Source: RGIG8775 sp045612185
GTDB taxonomy: Bacteria > Bacillota > Clostridia > Oscillospirales > CAG-272
Direction: 5' to 3'
Assembly: GCA_045612185.1 (NCBI GenBank)
Contig: JAZKYO010000130.1
Coordinates: forward strand, 1-64,000
DNA length: 64,000 nucleotides
Shown in pieces: positions 35,110 to 43,467 of this stretch (position 1 is the first letter of the stretch; the number at the start of each line of letters is the position of its first letter). Made by a program: the position numbers and the translations under genes. A model generated the notes under the pieces. That model saw nothing but the letters and a program-made list of their open reading frames with translations. It was not told the DNA's origin and did no database searches.

Positions 35110-37065
35110 ATGAAGGTTAGCCCCCTGAAATGGGAAAAAACCAACATTTTTGAAAAAAGCCTTTTTCTTAATCTGATAAACCGCTTGACAAAATGGATAT
35201 ACGCTATGATAATTAACGGTTTTTTCGGAAGAATCTTCACCGCCTACTCGCGGGCTGAGGAAAAATTTCAAAAAAGCGCAATCACCACGCTGTTCAAGAA
35301 AAGAAATAATACTGACAATAGAATAAAAAAAGTTCGCCTGGAGATTACCAAATGTTTTGAAGAAAGCTTGTTTGTTACCTCTGTGGCGAGCTTTTTTTCA
35401 TCGCTTTTAAGACTAAGACTGAAAGAATACGGAGTGTTGTTCGCAGTAAGCGGAGCAGTGGGCATATTAATTAAGCCGCTTAAAGGTGAAAGTCTGACAA
35501 GTGATTTGTCAAGCACTGTAACCTTATCATTCTTTATCGTTTTGGGGACGCTTTTTTTCTTTTCCGAAAAGGCTTTTTCGGAAGCTGTTTGCGAGAGTAT
35601 CGTTCTTAAGCCGTTTGTTTTAAACCGTCTTGGTTTACCGATGGACAGTCTTTCAGCCGAGACTCCCAAAAGCGGAGTGTATTATCTGTCGGTAATGTTC
35701 GGACTGTTTTCTGGCGGAATCACGTATTTTGTAAATCCGTTGAGTTTAGTTATCGTTGCAATTGTCGGAGGAACGGTTGCAACCGTATTTGCGTTTCCCG
35801 AAATCGGAATATTGGTTCTTATTTCGGTAATTCCGATTGTAGGATTTTTGTCCAAGCCGTCGTTGATTTTATTGGGATTGGTTTGCGTAACAGCCGTCAG
35901 CTATGCGGTTAAGCTGATACGCGGAAAGAGAATAATAAAATTCAGCCTGCTCGATTTTTCGGTTCTCGTATTTCTTTTTGTAAGATTAACGTCGGGGATG
36001 TTCAGTGCGGGCGGTTTGCGCTCCTTGGCGCAGGTATCACTTGTGTGCGGGCTTATGTTGGCATACTTTCTCACGGTTAATCTTATTAACAGTAAAGAGT
36101 GGCTTAAAAGAACTGTGCTTGCCATCGTTTCTTCTTCTACAGTGGCGGTTTCAGTAGGCATATTTCAGTTTTTTACGGGTGGTTTTGAAAATGGCTGGTT
36201 GGATTTATCTCTATTTTCGGGGATAAGTGTAAGAATTGGTTCAACCTTTGAAAATCCCAATATTTTCGGTGTGTATCTTTTGTTGGTGATTCCGTTTGTT
36301 GTGGGAGAAATAGTATCAAACCGCAAAGGAAAGAAGCTGATAGCGGTTAGCTTGTTGTTGCCACTTTTGGTTTTCTGCGTTGTTCAAACGTGGAGCAGAG
36401 GAGCTTGGTTGGGGTTTGTGCTGTCGGTTGTCAGCTTTCTTTTGATTCTTTCACGTAAAACACTGCCTTATATAGTACTTGGAGGGGGAGCGATTGCAAT
36501 AGGTATTCTTATGTTTACGCCAAACGTGTACGGGCGTATACTGAGTATATCAAACCTTTCGGAATCTTCTGTTTCTTACAGAATATCAGCTTGGAAGGGA
36601 ATATTTGAAATGCTGCGGCAGAATTGGCTTTGTGGGATTGGGTACGGCGAGGCGGCGTTTTCTGCGGTATATCCCGCGTTTGCGTATTCCGGAACTCTTG
36701 CGGTAAAACACGCGCATAGCTTGTATTTGCAAATAGTGACAGAAAGCGGCGTGGTTGGACTTTTGGCGTTTTTTGCGGTCATTATCTTCTTTGCGCAATG
36801 TTGTTTGGAATATTTAAAAACAGCTAAACCTTCAAGCGAAAAAAACGTTGTAATCGCGGGCGTTTCTGCCGTATCGGGCACGCTGCTTATGGGGCTTACA
36901 GATTATATTTGGTACAGTCCAAGAGTGTTTTTGTGCTTTTGGCTTGTAATCGCTGTAGCAATCGCAGGCGTGCGTATCGGCACTTCCGAGAGTGAGATGC
37001 TAAAAGGGGATAATAATGATTCACTGTATTCAGCGGATATTGAGTTGATTACTCGTAACAGGTAA
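35110..37065 (+). CDS. O-antigen ligase/polymerase-like membrane protein
   Basis: A 651-residue protein. The first about 100 residues are mainly soluble and basic and are not part of the usual family. After that come about ten to twelve membrane helices. The Wzy_C/WaaL hallmark region is at about residues 480-560: YRISAWKGIFEML, GIGYGEAAF, then KHAHSLYLQIVTESG, where the conserved His typically functions. Such proteins join glycans or polymerise repeat units outside the membrane; in Gram-positive bacteria the acceptor is generally unknown. AGGAGG ribosome site. It runs straight into two small DUF4330-like genes (four-base gap), which suggests they are partners. Confidence 0.85.
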   Translation: MKVSPLKWEKTNIFEKSLFLNLINRLTKWIYAMIINGFFGRIFTAYSRAEEKFQKSAITTLFKKRNNTDNRIKKVRLEITKCFEESLFVTSVASFFSSLLRLRLKEYGVLFAVSGAVGILIKPLKGESLTSDLSSTVTLSFFIVLGTLFFFSEKAFSEAVCESIVLKPFVLNRLGLPMDSLSAETPKSGVYYLSVMFGLFSGGITYFVNPLSLVIVAIVGGTVATVFAFPEIGILVLISVIPIVGFLSKPSLILLGLVCVTAVSYAVKLIRGKRIIKFSLLDFSVLVFLFVRLTSGMFSAGGLRSLAQVSLVCGLMLAYFLTVNLINSKEWLKRTVLAIVSSSTVAVSVGIFQFFTGGFENGWLDLSLFSGISVRIGSTFENPNIFGVYLLLVIPFVVGEIVSNRKGKKLIAVSLLLPLLVFCVVQTWSRGAWLGFVLSVVSFLLILSRKTLPYIVLGGGAIAIGILMFTPNVYGRILSISNLSESSVSYRISAWKGIFEMLRQNWLCGIGYGEAAFSAVYPAFAYSGTLAVKHAHSLYLQIVTESGVVGLLAFFAVIIFFAQCCLEYLKTAKPSSEKNVVIAGVSAVSGTLLMGLTDYIWYSPRVFLCFWLVIAVAIAGVRIGTSESEMLKGDNNDSLYSADIELITRNR

Positions 37066-37069
37066 AGAT

Positions 37070-37573
37070 ATGGAAGATAAAACAAGTAGCTTTAAACCCG
37101 TAAAAAGGAGACGCTTTAACGTCATAGATTTTATTATTCTTGCGGCGGTAGTTTTATTAATATTGACGTTTTTGTTTTCTAAATATATTTTCTCAAAGAA
37201 AAAAGGAGACGTGGTAAAATTAGAATACACTGTAATTGTCGAAGGTGTCAGCGAGGAGTTTCTTGATAAAGTAAAGATAGGCGATGCGGTTTATGACTCG
37301 TCCACCAACGCTATACTCGGTTATGTAAAAACCACAGACGAACAGAGCCGATTTGCGGTATATGAATACGACTCGGCAGAGGAAAAATTGGTTGCAATAG
37401 AATATCCCGATAGATATAATCTTAAGGTAACGGTATCTTCAGATGCCGAGTATGTGAAATCGGTGGGATATAGTGTTAACGGCAGGAGGATAGCGGTAGG
37501 GGGGGCCCTTAATTTACGCTTTCCTAATTACGTTGCCTCCGTGTACTGTGTTGGAATTAATACTGTTGATTGA
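37070..37573 (+). CDS. DUF4330-like membrane-anchored protein, first copy
   Basis: A 167-residue protein with a basic N-terminus, one membrane helix (about 18-41, VIDFIILAAVVLLILTFLF) and an extracytoplasmic beta-rich domain starting LEYTVIVEGVSEEFLDKVKIGDAVYDS. The pattern (KIGD, GYVK, the tail with NGRRIAVGGALNLRFPNY) matches DUF4330, commonly found beside O-antigen-ligase-like genes in Clostridia. Function unknown; a periplasm-side partner of the polymerase is a reasonable guess. Confidence 0.75.
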   Translation: MEDKTSSFKPVKRRRFNVIDFIILAAVVLLILTFLFSKYIFSKKKGDVVKLEYTVIVEGVSEEFLDKVKIGDAVYDSSTNAILGYVKTTDEQSRFAVYEYDSAEEKLVAIEYPDRYNLKVTVSSDAEYVKSVGYSVNGRRIAVGGALNLRFPNYVASVYCVGINTVD

Positions 37574-37582
37574 GGGGAAAAC

Positions 37583-38083
37583 ATGGAGAAAAACAATCGG
37601 GAAAAAACAAAAATTTCATTGAATATAATTGACTATTCAATATTTCTGCTTACGCTTGCTCTGATTGTTGGTATAAGTCTGCGCACGGGTAATTTCGTGT
37701 TTTTGGAAAACTCCCCGGAGCTTTCCACCTACAGTATGAATTTTTCCGTATCCGATATTGCCGATACTTCGGTGGATTATTTTAACGTCTCGGACGAGGT
37801 AACCATAGCCGATTCGGGCGTGTTTCTTGGAAAACTTGAAAGGCTGATATCCGTAACCCCCGCAAAGAAGTATATAAAAGATTCGTCGGGGAGAATCTTG
37901 CTCGTTGAGTATCCCGATGAAACCAGAGTTGACGTAAAAGGCACGCTTGAGGTAAAGGGAAGTGTAAATAATAAATGCTTTTTGCTCGGTGGCAGTACAA
38001 GGATAACTCCGGGCGATAGCTTTTCGGTGAAAACTGAACAAGTGGACTTTGTACTGACAGTTACCGATATAGTCAAAAAGTAA
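37583..38083 (+). CDS. DUF4330-like membrane-anchored protein, second copy
   Basis: A 166-residue relative of the preceding gene with the same layout: charged start, membrane helix (about 12-35, IIDYSIFLLTLALIVGI), then a beta domain with FNVSDEVTIADSGVFLGKLE and a closing GGSTRITPGDSFSVKT. Sequence identity to the first copy is low, so the duplication is old. Gap of nine bases with a GAGGGG site. Last gene before the ptsH promoter region. Confidence 0.7.
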   Translation: MEKNNREKTKISLNIIDYSIFLLTLALIVGISLRTGNFVFLENSPELSTYSMNFSVSDIADTSVDYFNVSDEVTIADSGVFLGKLERLISVTPAKKYIKDSSGRILLVEYPDETRVDVKGTLEVKGSVNNKCFLLGGSTRITPGDSFSVKTEQVDFVLTVTDIVKK

Positions 38084-38168
38084 GTGATTTTGCGGCGTTT
38101 TGTCAAAAATGTAGAAAATGCACTGTAATAGTGTGTCAAAATTCATAAAAAACACCGATGAAAGTCTA

Positions 38169-38197
38169 TTGATTTTAAATTGAAATTTTGATATACT
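38169..38197 (+). promoter_or_regulatory. Sigma-A promoter of ptsH
   Basis: TTGATT (38169-38174), 17 bases, TATACT (38192-38197). The leader holds a seven-base inverted repeat TTTATAC-CT-GTATAAA (38223-38238), which could be an operator or a small RNA hairpin. Confidence 0.7.
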
Positions 38198-38271
38198 ATT
38201 ATTGGGTATGTATGTGTTAATGTTTATACCTGTATAAAACAAACTATTCAACAAGAAAGGATTTGCGCAAA

Positions 38272-38535
38272 ATGCTAACTAGAGAAGTAACGATTACAAA
38301 TAGTATTGGGTTACACGCAAGACCCGCTACTTTCTTTATTCAAAAGGCAAATTCCTATAAGAGTTCTATATGGGTGGAGAAGGATGACCGCAGAGTTAAC
38401 GCAAAAAGCCTGCTTGGAGTTCTTTCACTTGGAATCGCACAAGGAATGACCGTTACACTTATAGCTGATGGACAGGATGAAGGAACCGCGCTTGACGGAC
38501 TTTCCAACCTTATCGACAAAGGCTTTGCTGAATAA
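38272..38535 (+). CDS. ptsH: Phosphocarrier protein HPr
   Basis: An 87-residue sugar-PTS carrier that takes phosphate from enzyme I on a histidine and passes it to EIIA proteins. With the ATG at 38272 the active His is residue 15 (GLHARPA) and the regulatory Ser is residue 46 (NAKSLLGVLSLG), exactly the numbering of the family, which confirms this start over an upstream TTG. The presence of Ser46 means HPr kinase/CcpA catabolite control is likely in this organism. ptsI and hprK are not in the window. Confidence 0.97.
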   Translation: MLTREVTITNSIGLHARPATFFIQKANSYKSSIWVEKDDRRVNAKSLLGVLSLGIAQGMTVTLIADGQDEGTALDGLSNLIDKGFAE

Positions 38536-38563
38536 GAGTAGTATAGGCGAGTTATCGCTGTAA

Positions 38564-38590
38564 AGCTGCGGGGACTCCCCGCAGTTTTTG
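38564..38590 (+). terminator. Intrinsic terminator after ptsH
   Basis: CTGCGGGGA/TCCCCGCAG with a T-run, 28 bases past the ptsH stop and 22 bases before uvrC. uvrC must depend on read-through or a promoter not recognised here. Confidence 0.85.
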
Positions 38591-38612
38591 TTTATAGAAG
38601 GTAGGAACTAAC

Positions 38613-40463
38613 ATGGCAATAAATGAAGAAAGAATAAAGAGATTACTTGAAAAAGCCAATAGTCTTCCGATTTGTCCGGGCGTATATATAATGAAAAACT
38701 CGGCGGGAAAAGTGATATACGTCGGCAAATCGCGCAAGCTTAAAAATCGCGTGTCGCAGTATTTTCAAAACAGCGCCAAAAATGTCAAGACCGCGCGAAT
38801 GGTGTCTCTTGTAGACAACTTTGACTATATAGTCTGCAATACCGAAATAGAGGCGCTTACTCTTGAGAACACGCTGATAAAGCAATACTCTCCCAAGTAC
38901 AACATAAAATTGAAAGATGCCAAAGCCTATCCTTATATCAAAATTACCAACGAGGAATATCCCAGAATTATCTTTACCCGAAGCAGAGCAAACGACAAGG
39001 CAAAATACTTTGGCCCTTACAGTGGAGTTTCAACCGTTTTTTCGGTGCTGTCACTTTTGTATAAAACGCTTGGAATACCGTCTTGTAAAAGAAAGTTTCC
39101 AAGAGATATAGGTAAAGAGCGCCCTTGTATCTATATGCAGATGAAGCAGTGTTGCGGAGTTTGCTCGGGCGCAGTGACGAAAGAGGAATACGATTCGCTT
39201 ATCCGTTCGGCTGTTGATATTCTAAAAGGCAATACCGCGGGCGCAAGACACGCCCTTGAAGAAGAAATGTTTAAGTATGCCGAGGCGGAAAACTTTGAGG
39301 CGGCAATAAGATGCCGTAATACCATAGCTGCGCTTGAAAAACTTGCCGAAAAGCAAAAGGTTGTTTCTTCGGCACACAGTAACCATGACGTTGTGGGGCT
39401 GTATGTCGGAGAAGTGTGTACCGCGATTTCTGTTCTCAACGTGCGCGATGGAGTGTTAATTAATAAATCTGATTACGTGTTTAGTAATGACAGAGTTGTA
39501 GACGACAGCAGTTTGAGTAGCTTTTTGTGTGATTATTATCGCGGAAAGGACGATATTCCGTCTGAAATACTTCTCTCTTTTGCGTTTGAAGATGAGGAAA
39601 GGGAGCTTGTACAAGAGTATCTCAAATCCTTGGTTGGCGTAAACGTTGAGGTGAAAACCCCCGAGCGCGGTGACAAAAAAGCGCTTGCGGGCATTGCGGT
39701 AAATAACGCTGAGCAGGCGGCGTTGCAGTTTGTTTCCGAAAGCGAAAAATCCGACACGGTGCTTGTCTCACTTGCTGAGGTGCTTGGTCTTGAGGTTCTT
39801 CCAACCCGAATAGAGGCATACGATATTTCCAACCTTGGCGCAGAGCATAAAACCGCTGGAATGATTGTTTGCGAAGACGGAAAGCTGAAAAAAAGCGACT
39901 ACCGAAGTTTTGTTATCAAAAACGTTTCGGGAACAGACGATTACGCTTGTATGCGAGAAACCTTGAAAAGGCGTTTTGCCCACCTTGATGACGAGAGTGG
40001 CTCTTTTGCCGACCTACCCGACCTTGTTTTGCTTGACGGTGGAAAAACTCACGTGTCCACCGTGCGGGAGGTGCTTGCGGAAATGGGCGTAGACGTGCCG
40101 GTTTTCGGAATGGTAAAAGACGAATTTCATAAAACGCGCGCACTTTGCGATGAGAATAACGAAATAAGCATAGCGGCAGATAGGGAACTGTTTGTGTTTA
40201 TATATAAAATACAGGAAGAAATACATCGCTATACAGTATCAAAAATGACTGCGGCAAAGCTAAAGTCTTTAAAAACCTCATCCTTGGAGAAAATAAAGGG
40301 TATAGGCGAAAAAAAGGCGAGAGCGATACTTCTTAAAATGGGAACGCTTGAGGCAGTGAAAAATGCCACCCGTGAAGAGTTGGCGCAGGTTAAAGGTGTT
40401 TCTGCCAAGGATGCCGAAAACATCTATAACTATTTTCATAATTATGAAGGAGATAAGATATGA
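38613..40463 (+). CDS. uvrC: Excinuclease ABC subunit C
   Basis: A 616-residue nucleotide-excision-repair nuclease that makes both cuts around a lesion marked by UvrAB. The GIY-YIG domain is at residues 18-95 (CPGVYIMKNSAGKVIYVGKS), the UVR motif around 205-240 (EMFKYAEAENFEAAIRCRN), then the RNase-H-like domain (RIEAYDISNLGAEHKTAGM, DLVLLDGGKTHVS) and C-terminal helix-hairpin-helix repeats (LEKIKGIGEKKARAILLKMG). Normal length. Its stop overlaps the rsmD start by four bases. Confidence 0.97.
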   Translation: MAINEERIKRLLEKANSLPICPGVYIMKNSAGKVIYVGKSRKLKNRVSQYFQNSAKNVKTARMVSLVDNFDYIVCNTEIEALTLENTLIKQYSPKYNIKLKDAKAYPYIKITNEEYPRIIFTRSRANDKAKYFGPYSGVSTVFSVLSLLYKTLGIPSCKRKFPRDIGKERPCIYMQMKQCCGVCSGAVTKEEYDSLIRSAVDILKGNTAGARHALEEEMFKYAEAENFEAAIRCRNTIAALEKLAEKQKVVSSAHSNHDVVGLYVGEVCTAISVLNVRDGVLINKSDYVFSNDRVVDDSSLSSFLCDYYRGKDDIPSEILLSFAFEDEERELVQEYLKSLVGVNVEVKTPERGDKKALAGIAVNNAEQAALQFVSESEKSDTVLVSLAEVLGLEVLPTRIEAYDISNLGAEHKTAGMIVCEDGKLKKSDYRSFVIKNVSGTDDYACMRETLKRRFAHLDDESGSFADLPDLVLLDGGKTHVSTVREVLAEMGVDVPVFGMVKDEFHKTRALCDENNEISIAADRELFVFIYKIQEEIHRYTVSKMTAAKLKSLKTSSLEKIKGIGEKKARAILLKMGTLEAVKNATREELAQVKGVSAKDAENIYNYFHNYEGDKI

Positions 40464-41023
40464 GAATTATTACGGGAAGCGCCAAGGGGGCTAAACTGCT
40501 TACACTTGAAGGCCTTGAAACCCGACCGACAGCCGAGCGTACTAAAGAAGCGGTTTTTTCCATGTTGCAATTCGACATAGAAGGCAGAAAGGTTCTCGAT
40601 CTTTTTTCGGGTTCGGGGCAAATGGCTCTCGAATCACTAAGCCGAGGTGCGGAATCGGCTGTGTTGCTTGACAAGTCCAAGGATGCTGTAACCGTTATAA
40701 GAAAAAACGCCGAAAAGACCCGCCTTGCAGATAAATGTAAAATATACTGTGCCGATTGCTTTGATTATCTCTCACGCAATAAAGGCGAAAAATTCGATAT
40801 CGTTTTTATAGATCCACCCTACGCCTTGAATTTGGTGGGGAAATCGCTTTCCGCGCTTCTGAAAGCCGAGTCGCTTAAACCGACATCTATCGTGGTTTGC
40901 GAAAGTGGAGCGCCCGATGTCTTTGGCGGAGATAAAACCTTGGAAGATAACTTTGAAATATTGAAAAGCGGAAAGTACGGAGTTGCCTACGTAAATATTT
41001 TCACCCTTAAAGGAGGAATATAA
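40460..41023 (+). CDS. rsmD: 16S rRNA (guanine966-N2)-methyltransferase RsmD
   Basis: A 187-residue SAM-dependent methyltransferase. The start MRIITGSAKGAKLLT and RPTAERTKEAVFSML are diagnostic, as are the SAM loop VLDLFSGSGQMALESLSRGA and catalytic FIDPPYALNL (about 117-126). The GQM replaces the more common GAL in the SAM loop. Overlaps uvrC by ATGA and is followed by coaD after one base; the rsmD-coaD pair is a standard bacterial arrangement. Confidence 0.95.
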   Translation: MRIITGSAKGAKLLTLEGLETRPTAERTKEAVFSMLQFDIEGRKVLDLFSGSGQMALESLSRGAESAVLLDKSKDAVTVIRKNAEKTRLADKCKIYCADCFDYLSRNKGEKFDIVFIDPPYALNLVGKSLSALLKAESLKPTSIVVCESGAPDVFGGDKTLEDNFEILKSGKYGVAYVNIFTLKGGI

Positions 41024-41024
41024 A

Positions 41025-41519
41025 ATGAGTCTTGCAGTAATTCCAGGTAGCTTTGACCCTATGACGGTAGGTCACGTGGACGTGGTTGAGCGTGCCTCTA
41101 AAATCTTTGATACAGTCGTTGTTATGGTCATGATAAACAGCCAGAAAAACTATATGTTTACTACTGAGCAAAGATATCAGCTTGCCAAGCTTTCCTGCGA
41201 CCATTTGCCAAACGTAAAGGTTCTTTACAGTGAAGGAATGTTGGTGGACGTAGTACGTGAGCTTGGCGCAAACGTAATAGTTAAAGGCGTCCGTACTATA
41301 AAAGATTTCAAGTATGAGCAGGAAATGGCTTACTATAATAAGGCGCGCAACCCCGATGCCGAAACAATGTATTTGCCGTGTGACCCCGCGCTTAAACGCG
41401 TCAGTTCCACCCTTGTTCGCAAGCTTATAGCCGAGGGAAAACCACTCGATGGAATACTTATGCCCACGGTAATCAAAAAGCTTGAGCTGGACGGAATAAT
41501 AAAAACGCAAAACAAATAA
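41025..41519 (+). CDS. coaD: Phosphopantetheine adenylyltransferase
   Basis: A 164-residue enzyme making dephospho-CoA from 4'-phosphopantetheine and ATP, the penultimate step of coenzyme A synthesis. Nucleotidyltransferase motif GSFDPMTVGHVDVVERA (residues 8-24), with the T/HxGH signature, and the KR-containing SSTLVRKLIAEG near the end. AAAGGAGG ribosome site. Terminator directly after. Confidence 0.97.
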   Translation: MSLAVIPGSFDPMTVGHVDVVERASKIFDTVVVMVMINSQKNYMFTTEQRYQLAKLSCDHLPNVKVLYSEGMLVDVVRELGANVIVKGVRTIKDFKYEQEMAYYNKARNPDAETMYLPCDPALKRVSSTLVRKLIAEGKPLDGILMPTVIKKLELDGIIKTQNK

Positions 41520-41521
41520 CC

Positions 41522-41548
41522 AAAACGCTTCGAAAGAAGCGTTTTTTT
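41522..41548 (+). terminator. Intrinsic terminator after coaD
   Basis: AAAACGCTT and AAGCGTTTT around a small loop, then a T-run. Confidence 0.85.
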
Positions 41549-41581
41549 ATCGAATAAACTATCCTTTTGCGTTTTTAATCG

Positions 41582-41611
41582 GTCATAAAAGAACAAGCCC
41601 CCTCATATAGT
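41582..41611 (+). promoter_or_regulatory. Candidate sigma-E (sporulation) promoter of spoIVA
   Basis: GTCATAA (41582-41588), 15 bases, CATATAGT (41604-41611), close to the sigma-E consensus KMATATT-N14-CATACAHT. No sigma-A promoter is seen ahead of spoIVA, which is a sigma-E gene in Bacillus. The -35 is imperfect. Confidence 0.45.
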
Positions 41612-41641
41612 GTATTGAAAAACAAATTGGGAGGATTGTAT

Positions 41642-43120
41642 ATGACAGAACATTCAATTTATAAGGACATAGCGGAAAGGACGGGAGGGGATATTTATAT
41701 AGGCGTAGTGGGACCCGTTCGAACCGGAAAATCAACTTTCATAAAACGCTTTATGGAGGAGATAGTGCTGCCCAATATCAAGGACAGTAACGTAAAAGAG
41801 CGGGCCAAAGACGAGATTCCGCAGAGCGCGGCGGGAAAGACTGTAATGACTACCGAACCCAAATTTATTCCCGACAATGCGGTCGGTGTTAACTTTGAGG
41901 ACGGAGCAAAGGTTCAGGTAAAGCTTATCGATTGTGTAGGGTATATAGTTGACGGAGCTATGGGCGCGCTTGAAAACGGTGAGCCGAGAATGGTAAGAAC
42001 ACCTTGGCGCGAAGAGCCAATTCCCTTTGTTGAAGCCGCCGAAACAGGTACAAGAAGGGTCATCGAGGAACACTCGACAATAGGAATGCTTGTCACTACC
42101 GACGGCTCTATAGGAGAGATTCCCCGTGATAATTACGTTGAAGCGGAGCAGAGAATAGTAAACGAGCTTAAAGCGTTGGGAAAGCCGTTTGCCATCGTGC
42201 TTAATTCCGCGTTGCCGTCAAGCGAAAAAGCCATAGCTCTTGCCTATGAGCTTGAAAGTAAATACCAAGCCCCTGTGGCACTTGTCAGTTGCCTTGAGCT
42301 TGACGCAGAGGATATCAAGCATATTCTTGCTATGGTGCTTAGTGAATTTCCGTTAAATGAAATGAAGATAAAAATGCCCGAGTGGCTTAACGCTGTAAAA
42401 CAAGACCACAGAATAAAGGCATCGATTCTTGACAGCATCAGGGATTGTGCCGCGCGGATTAATAAAATCGGTGACGTGGAAGGTGCTGTGGAAAGTATTC
42501 TTGACAACGAATACGTGCAAAAAGTGGAAACCGAAGAAATAAATATGGGAATAGGGGCAGCCAAGCTTAAAATTGAGCTTAAGCCCGAGCTTTTTTACGA
42601 GGTAATAAGCGAAATGGCGGGGATAGAAGTTGCCGATGATAGCGGGCTGATTTCCACGCTTTGTGAGCTTTCAGCCCTTCGTTCAAAGTTTGAGAGGGTT
42701 GCCGAAGCACTTGCGGAGGTTGATGAAAAAGGCTACGGCATAGTAATGCCCGACATTAATGAGCTTCGTCTTGAAGAACCCGAAATCATCAAGCAGGCGG
42801 GCGGTTACGGCGTAAGACTTCGCGCCGCGGCGCAGTCAATTCATATGATAAGAGCAAACATAGAAACCGAGATAAATCCCATTGTAGGAAGTGAACAGCA
42901 GTCGGAGGAGCTTATCAAATACGTGCTTCACGAATTTGAGGAAGACCCCAAGCGTATATGGGAGTCTAATATGTTCGGAAAGAGTCTTTACGCCCTTATG
43001 AACGAAGGACTGCATACAAAGCTTTCCAATATTCCGGAGGAATCACGCGTCAAACTTTCGGAAACCCTTGAACGCATAATAAACGAGGGAAGCGGAGGAC
43101 TTATCTGCATTATACTGTAA
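41642..43120 (+). CDS. spoIVA: Stage IV sporulation protein A (spore coat morphogenetic ATPase)
   Basis: SpoIVA polymerises with ATP hydrolysis into the basal layer of the spore coat on the forespore surface. With the ATG at 41642 (GGGAGG ahead) the protein has 492 residues, the same as in Bacillus subtilis, and the Walker A lysine is residue 30 (GPVRTGKSTFIKRFME). Other marks are VKLIDCVGYIVDGAMG, the fixed LVTTDGSIGEIPRDNY and the C-terminal GGLICIIL used for SpoVM-dependent localisation. An earlier in-frame start at 41615 lacks a ribosome site. Strong evidence that the organism or its recent ancestors sporulate. Confidence 0.97.
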   Translation: MTEHSIYKDIAERTGGDIYIGVVGPVRTGKSTFIKRFMEEIVLPNIKDSNVKERAKDEIPQSAAGKTVMTTEPKFIPDNAVGVNFEDGAKVQVKLIDCVGYIVDGAMGALENGEPRMVRTPWREEPIPFVEAAETGTRRVIEEHSTIGMLVTTDGSIGEIPRDNYVEAEQRIVNELKALGKPFAIVLNSALPSSEKAIALAYELESKYQAPVALVSCLELDAEDIKHILAMVLSEFPLNEMKIKMPEWLNAVKQDHRIKASILDSIRDCAARINKIGDVEGAVESILDNEYVQKVETEEINMGIGAAKLKIELKPELFYEVISEMAGIEVADDSGLISTLCELSALRSKFERVAEALAEVDEKGYGIVMPDINELRLEEPEIIKQAGGYGVRLRAAAQSIHMIRANIETEINPIVGSEQQSEELIKYVLHEFEEDPKRIWESNMFGKSLYALMNEGLHTKLSNIPEESRVKLSETLERIINEGSGGLICIIL

Positions 43121-43467
43121 AAAAAGCGGTGCTAAAGGGCTGTACTCTTAAGGACAGTTTTAAACTCAATAGATATAGTACCTACCGACAGGAAAAGGAC
43201 GAAGAATTGGTGAAATTCCTCGTCCTTTTTTTCTTGATAAGCACTGCATCTGTGGACACAACTGATATTTTTAGTTATGAGTTATGAAACTCGCATTCGC
43301 TCGTCGTTATAAGTTTGCTTCGCAAACGTTATGATATGATCGCCCTGGACCTTTAAACTGTGCCGAAGGCACATCATAACTTGGCATAGCCGATCATAAC
43401 TCTAAACTCGCCGCAGGCGATCATAACTGCGTAGTGTCCTTAAGGGCACTACGCTAAGCACCGCTTT
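43121..43467. repeat. Intergenic array of small palindromes with terminator
   Basis: No gene is seen. A strong terminator lies at 43193-43232. Outer ends are imperfect inverted copies: AAAAAGCGGTGCT with CTTAAGGACA at 43122-43157 and its complement at 43429-43468. Inside, three TCATAACT units (43374, 43394, 43421) and opposite copies near 43273-43287 are separated by short stems such as GTGCC-GAA-GGCAC, CGCC/GGCG and GTTTGC/GCAAAC. A 26-base palindrome at 43429-43454 has arms GCGTAGTG/CACTACGC. The layout resembles a non-autonomous repeat element lodged between convergent genes. Confidence 0.65.
43193..43232 (+). terminator. Intrinsic terminator after spoIVA
   Basis: AAAAGGACGA and TCGTCCTTTT with inner pairing around a GGTGA loop, followed by a T-run. 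Confidence 0.85.

Noticed and set aside
38084..38271. Riboswitch in the ptsH leader
   Set aside because: Only one seven-base inverted repeat is present; no known riboswitch core could be drawn.
43273..43430. CRISPR array
   Set aside because: The TCATAACT repeats are too short, occur in both orientations and the spacers are palindromic; no cas genes are present.
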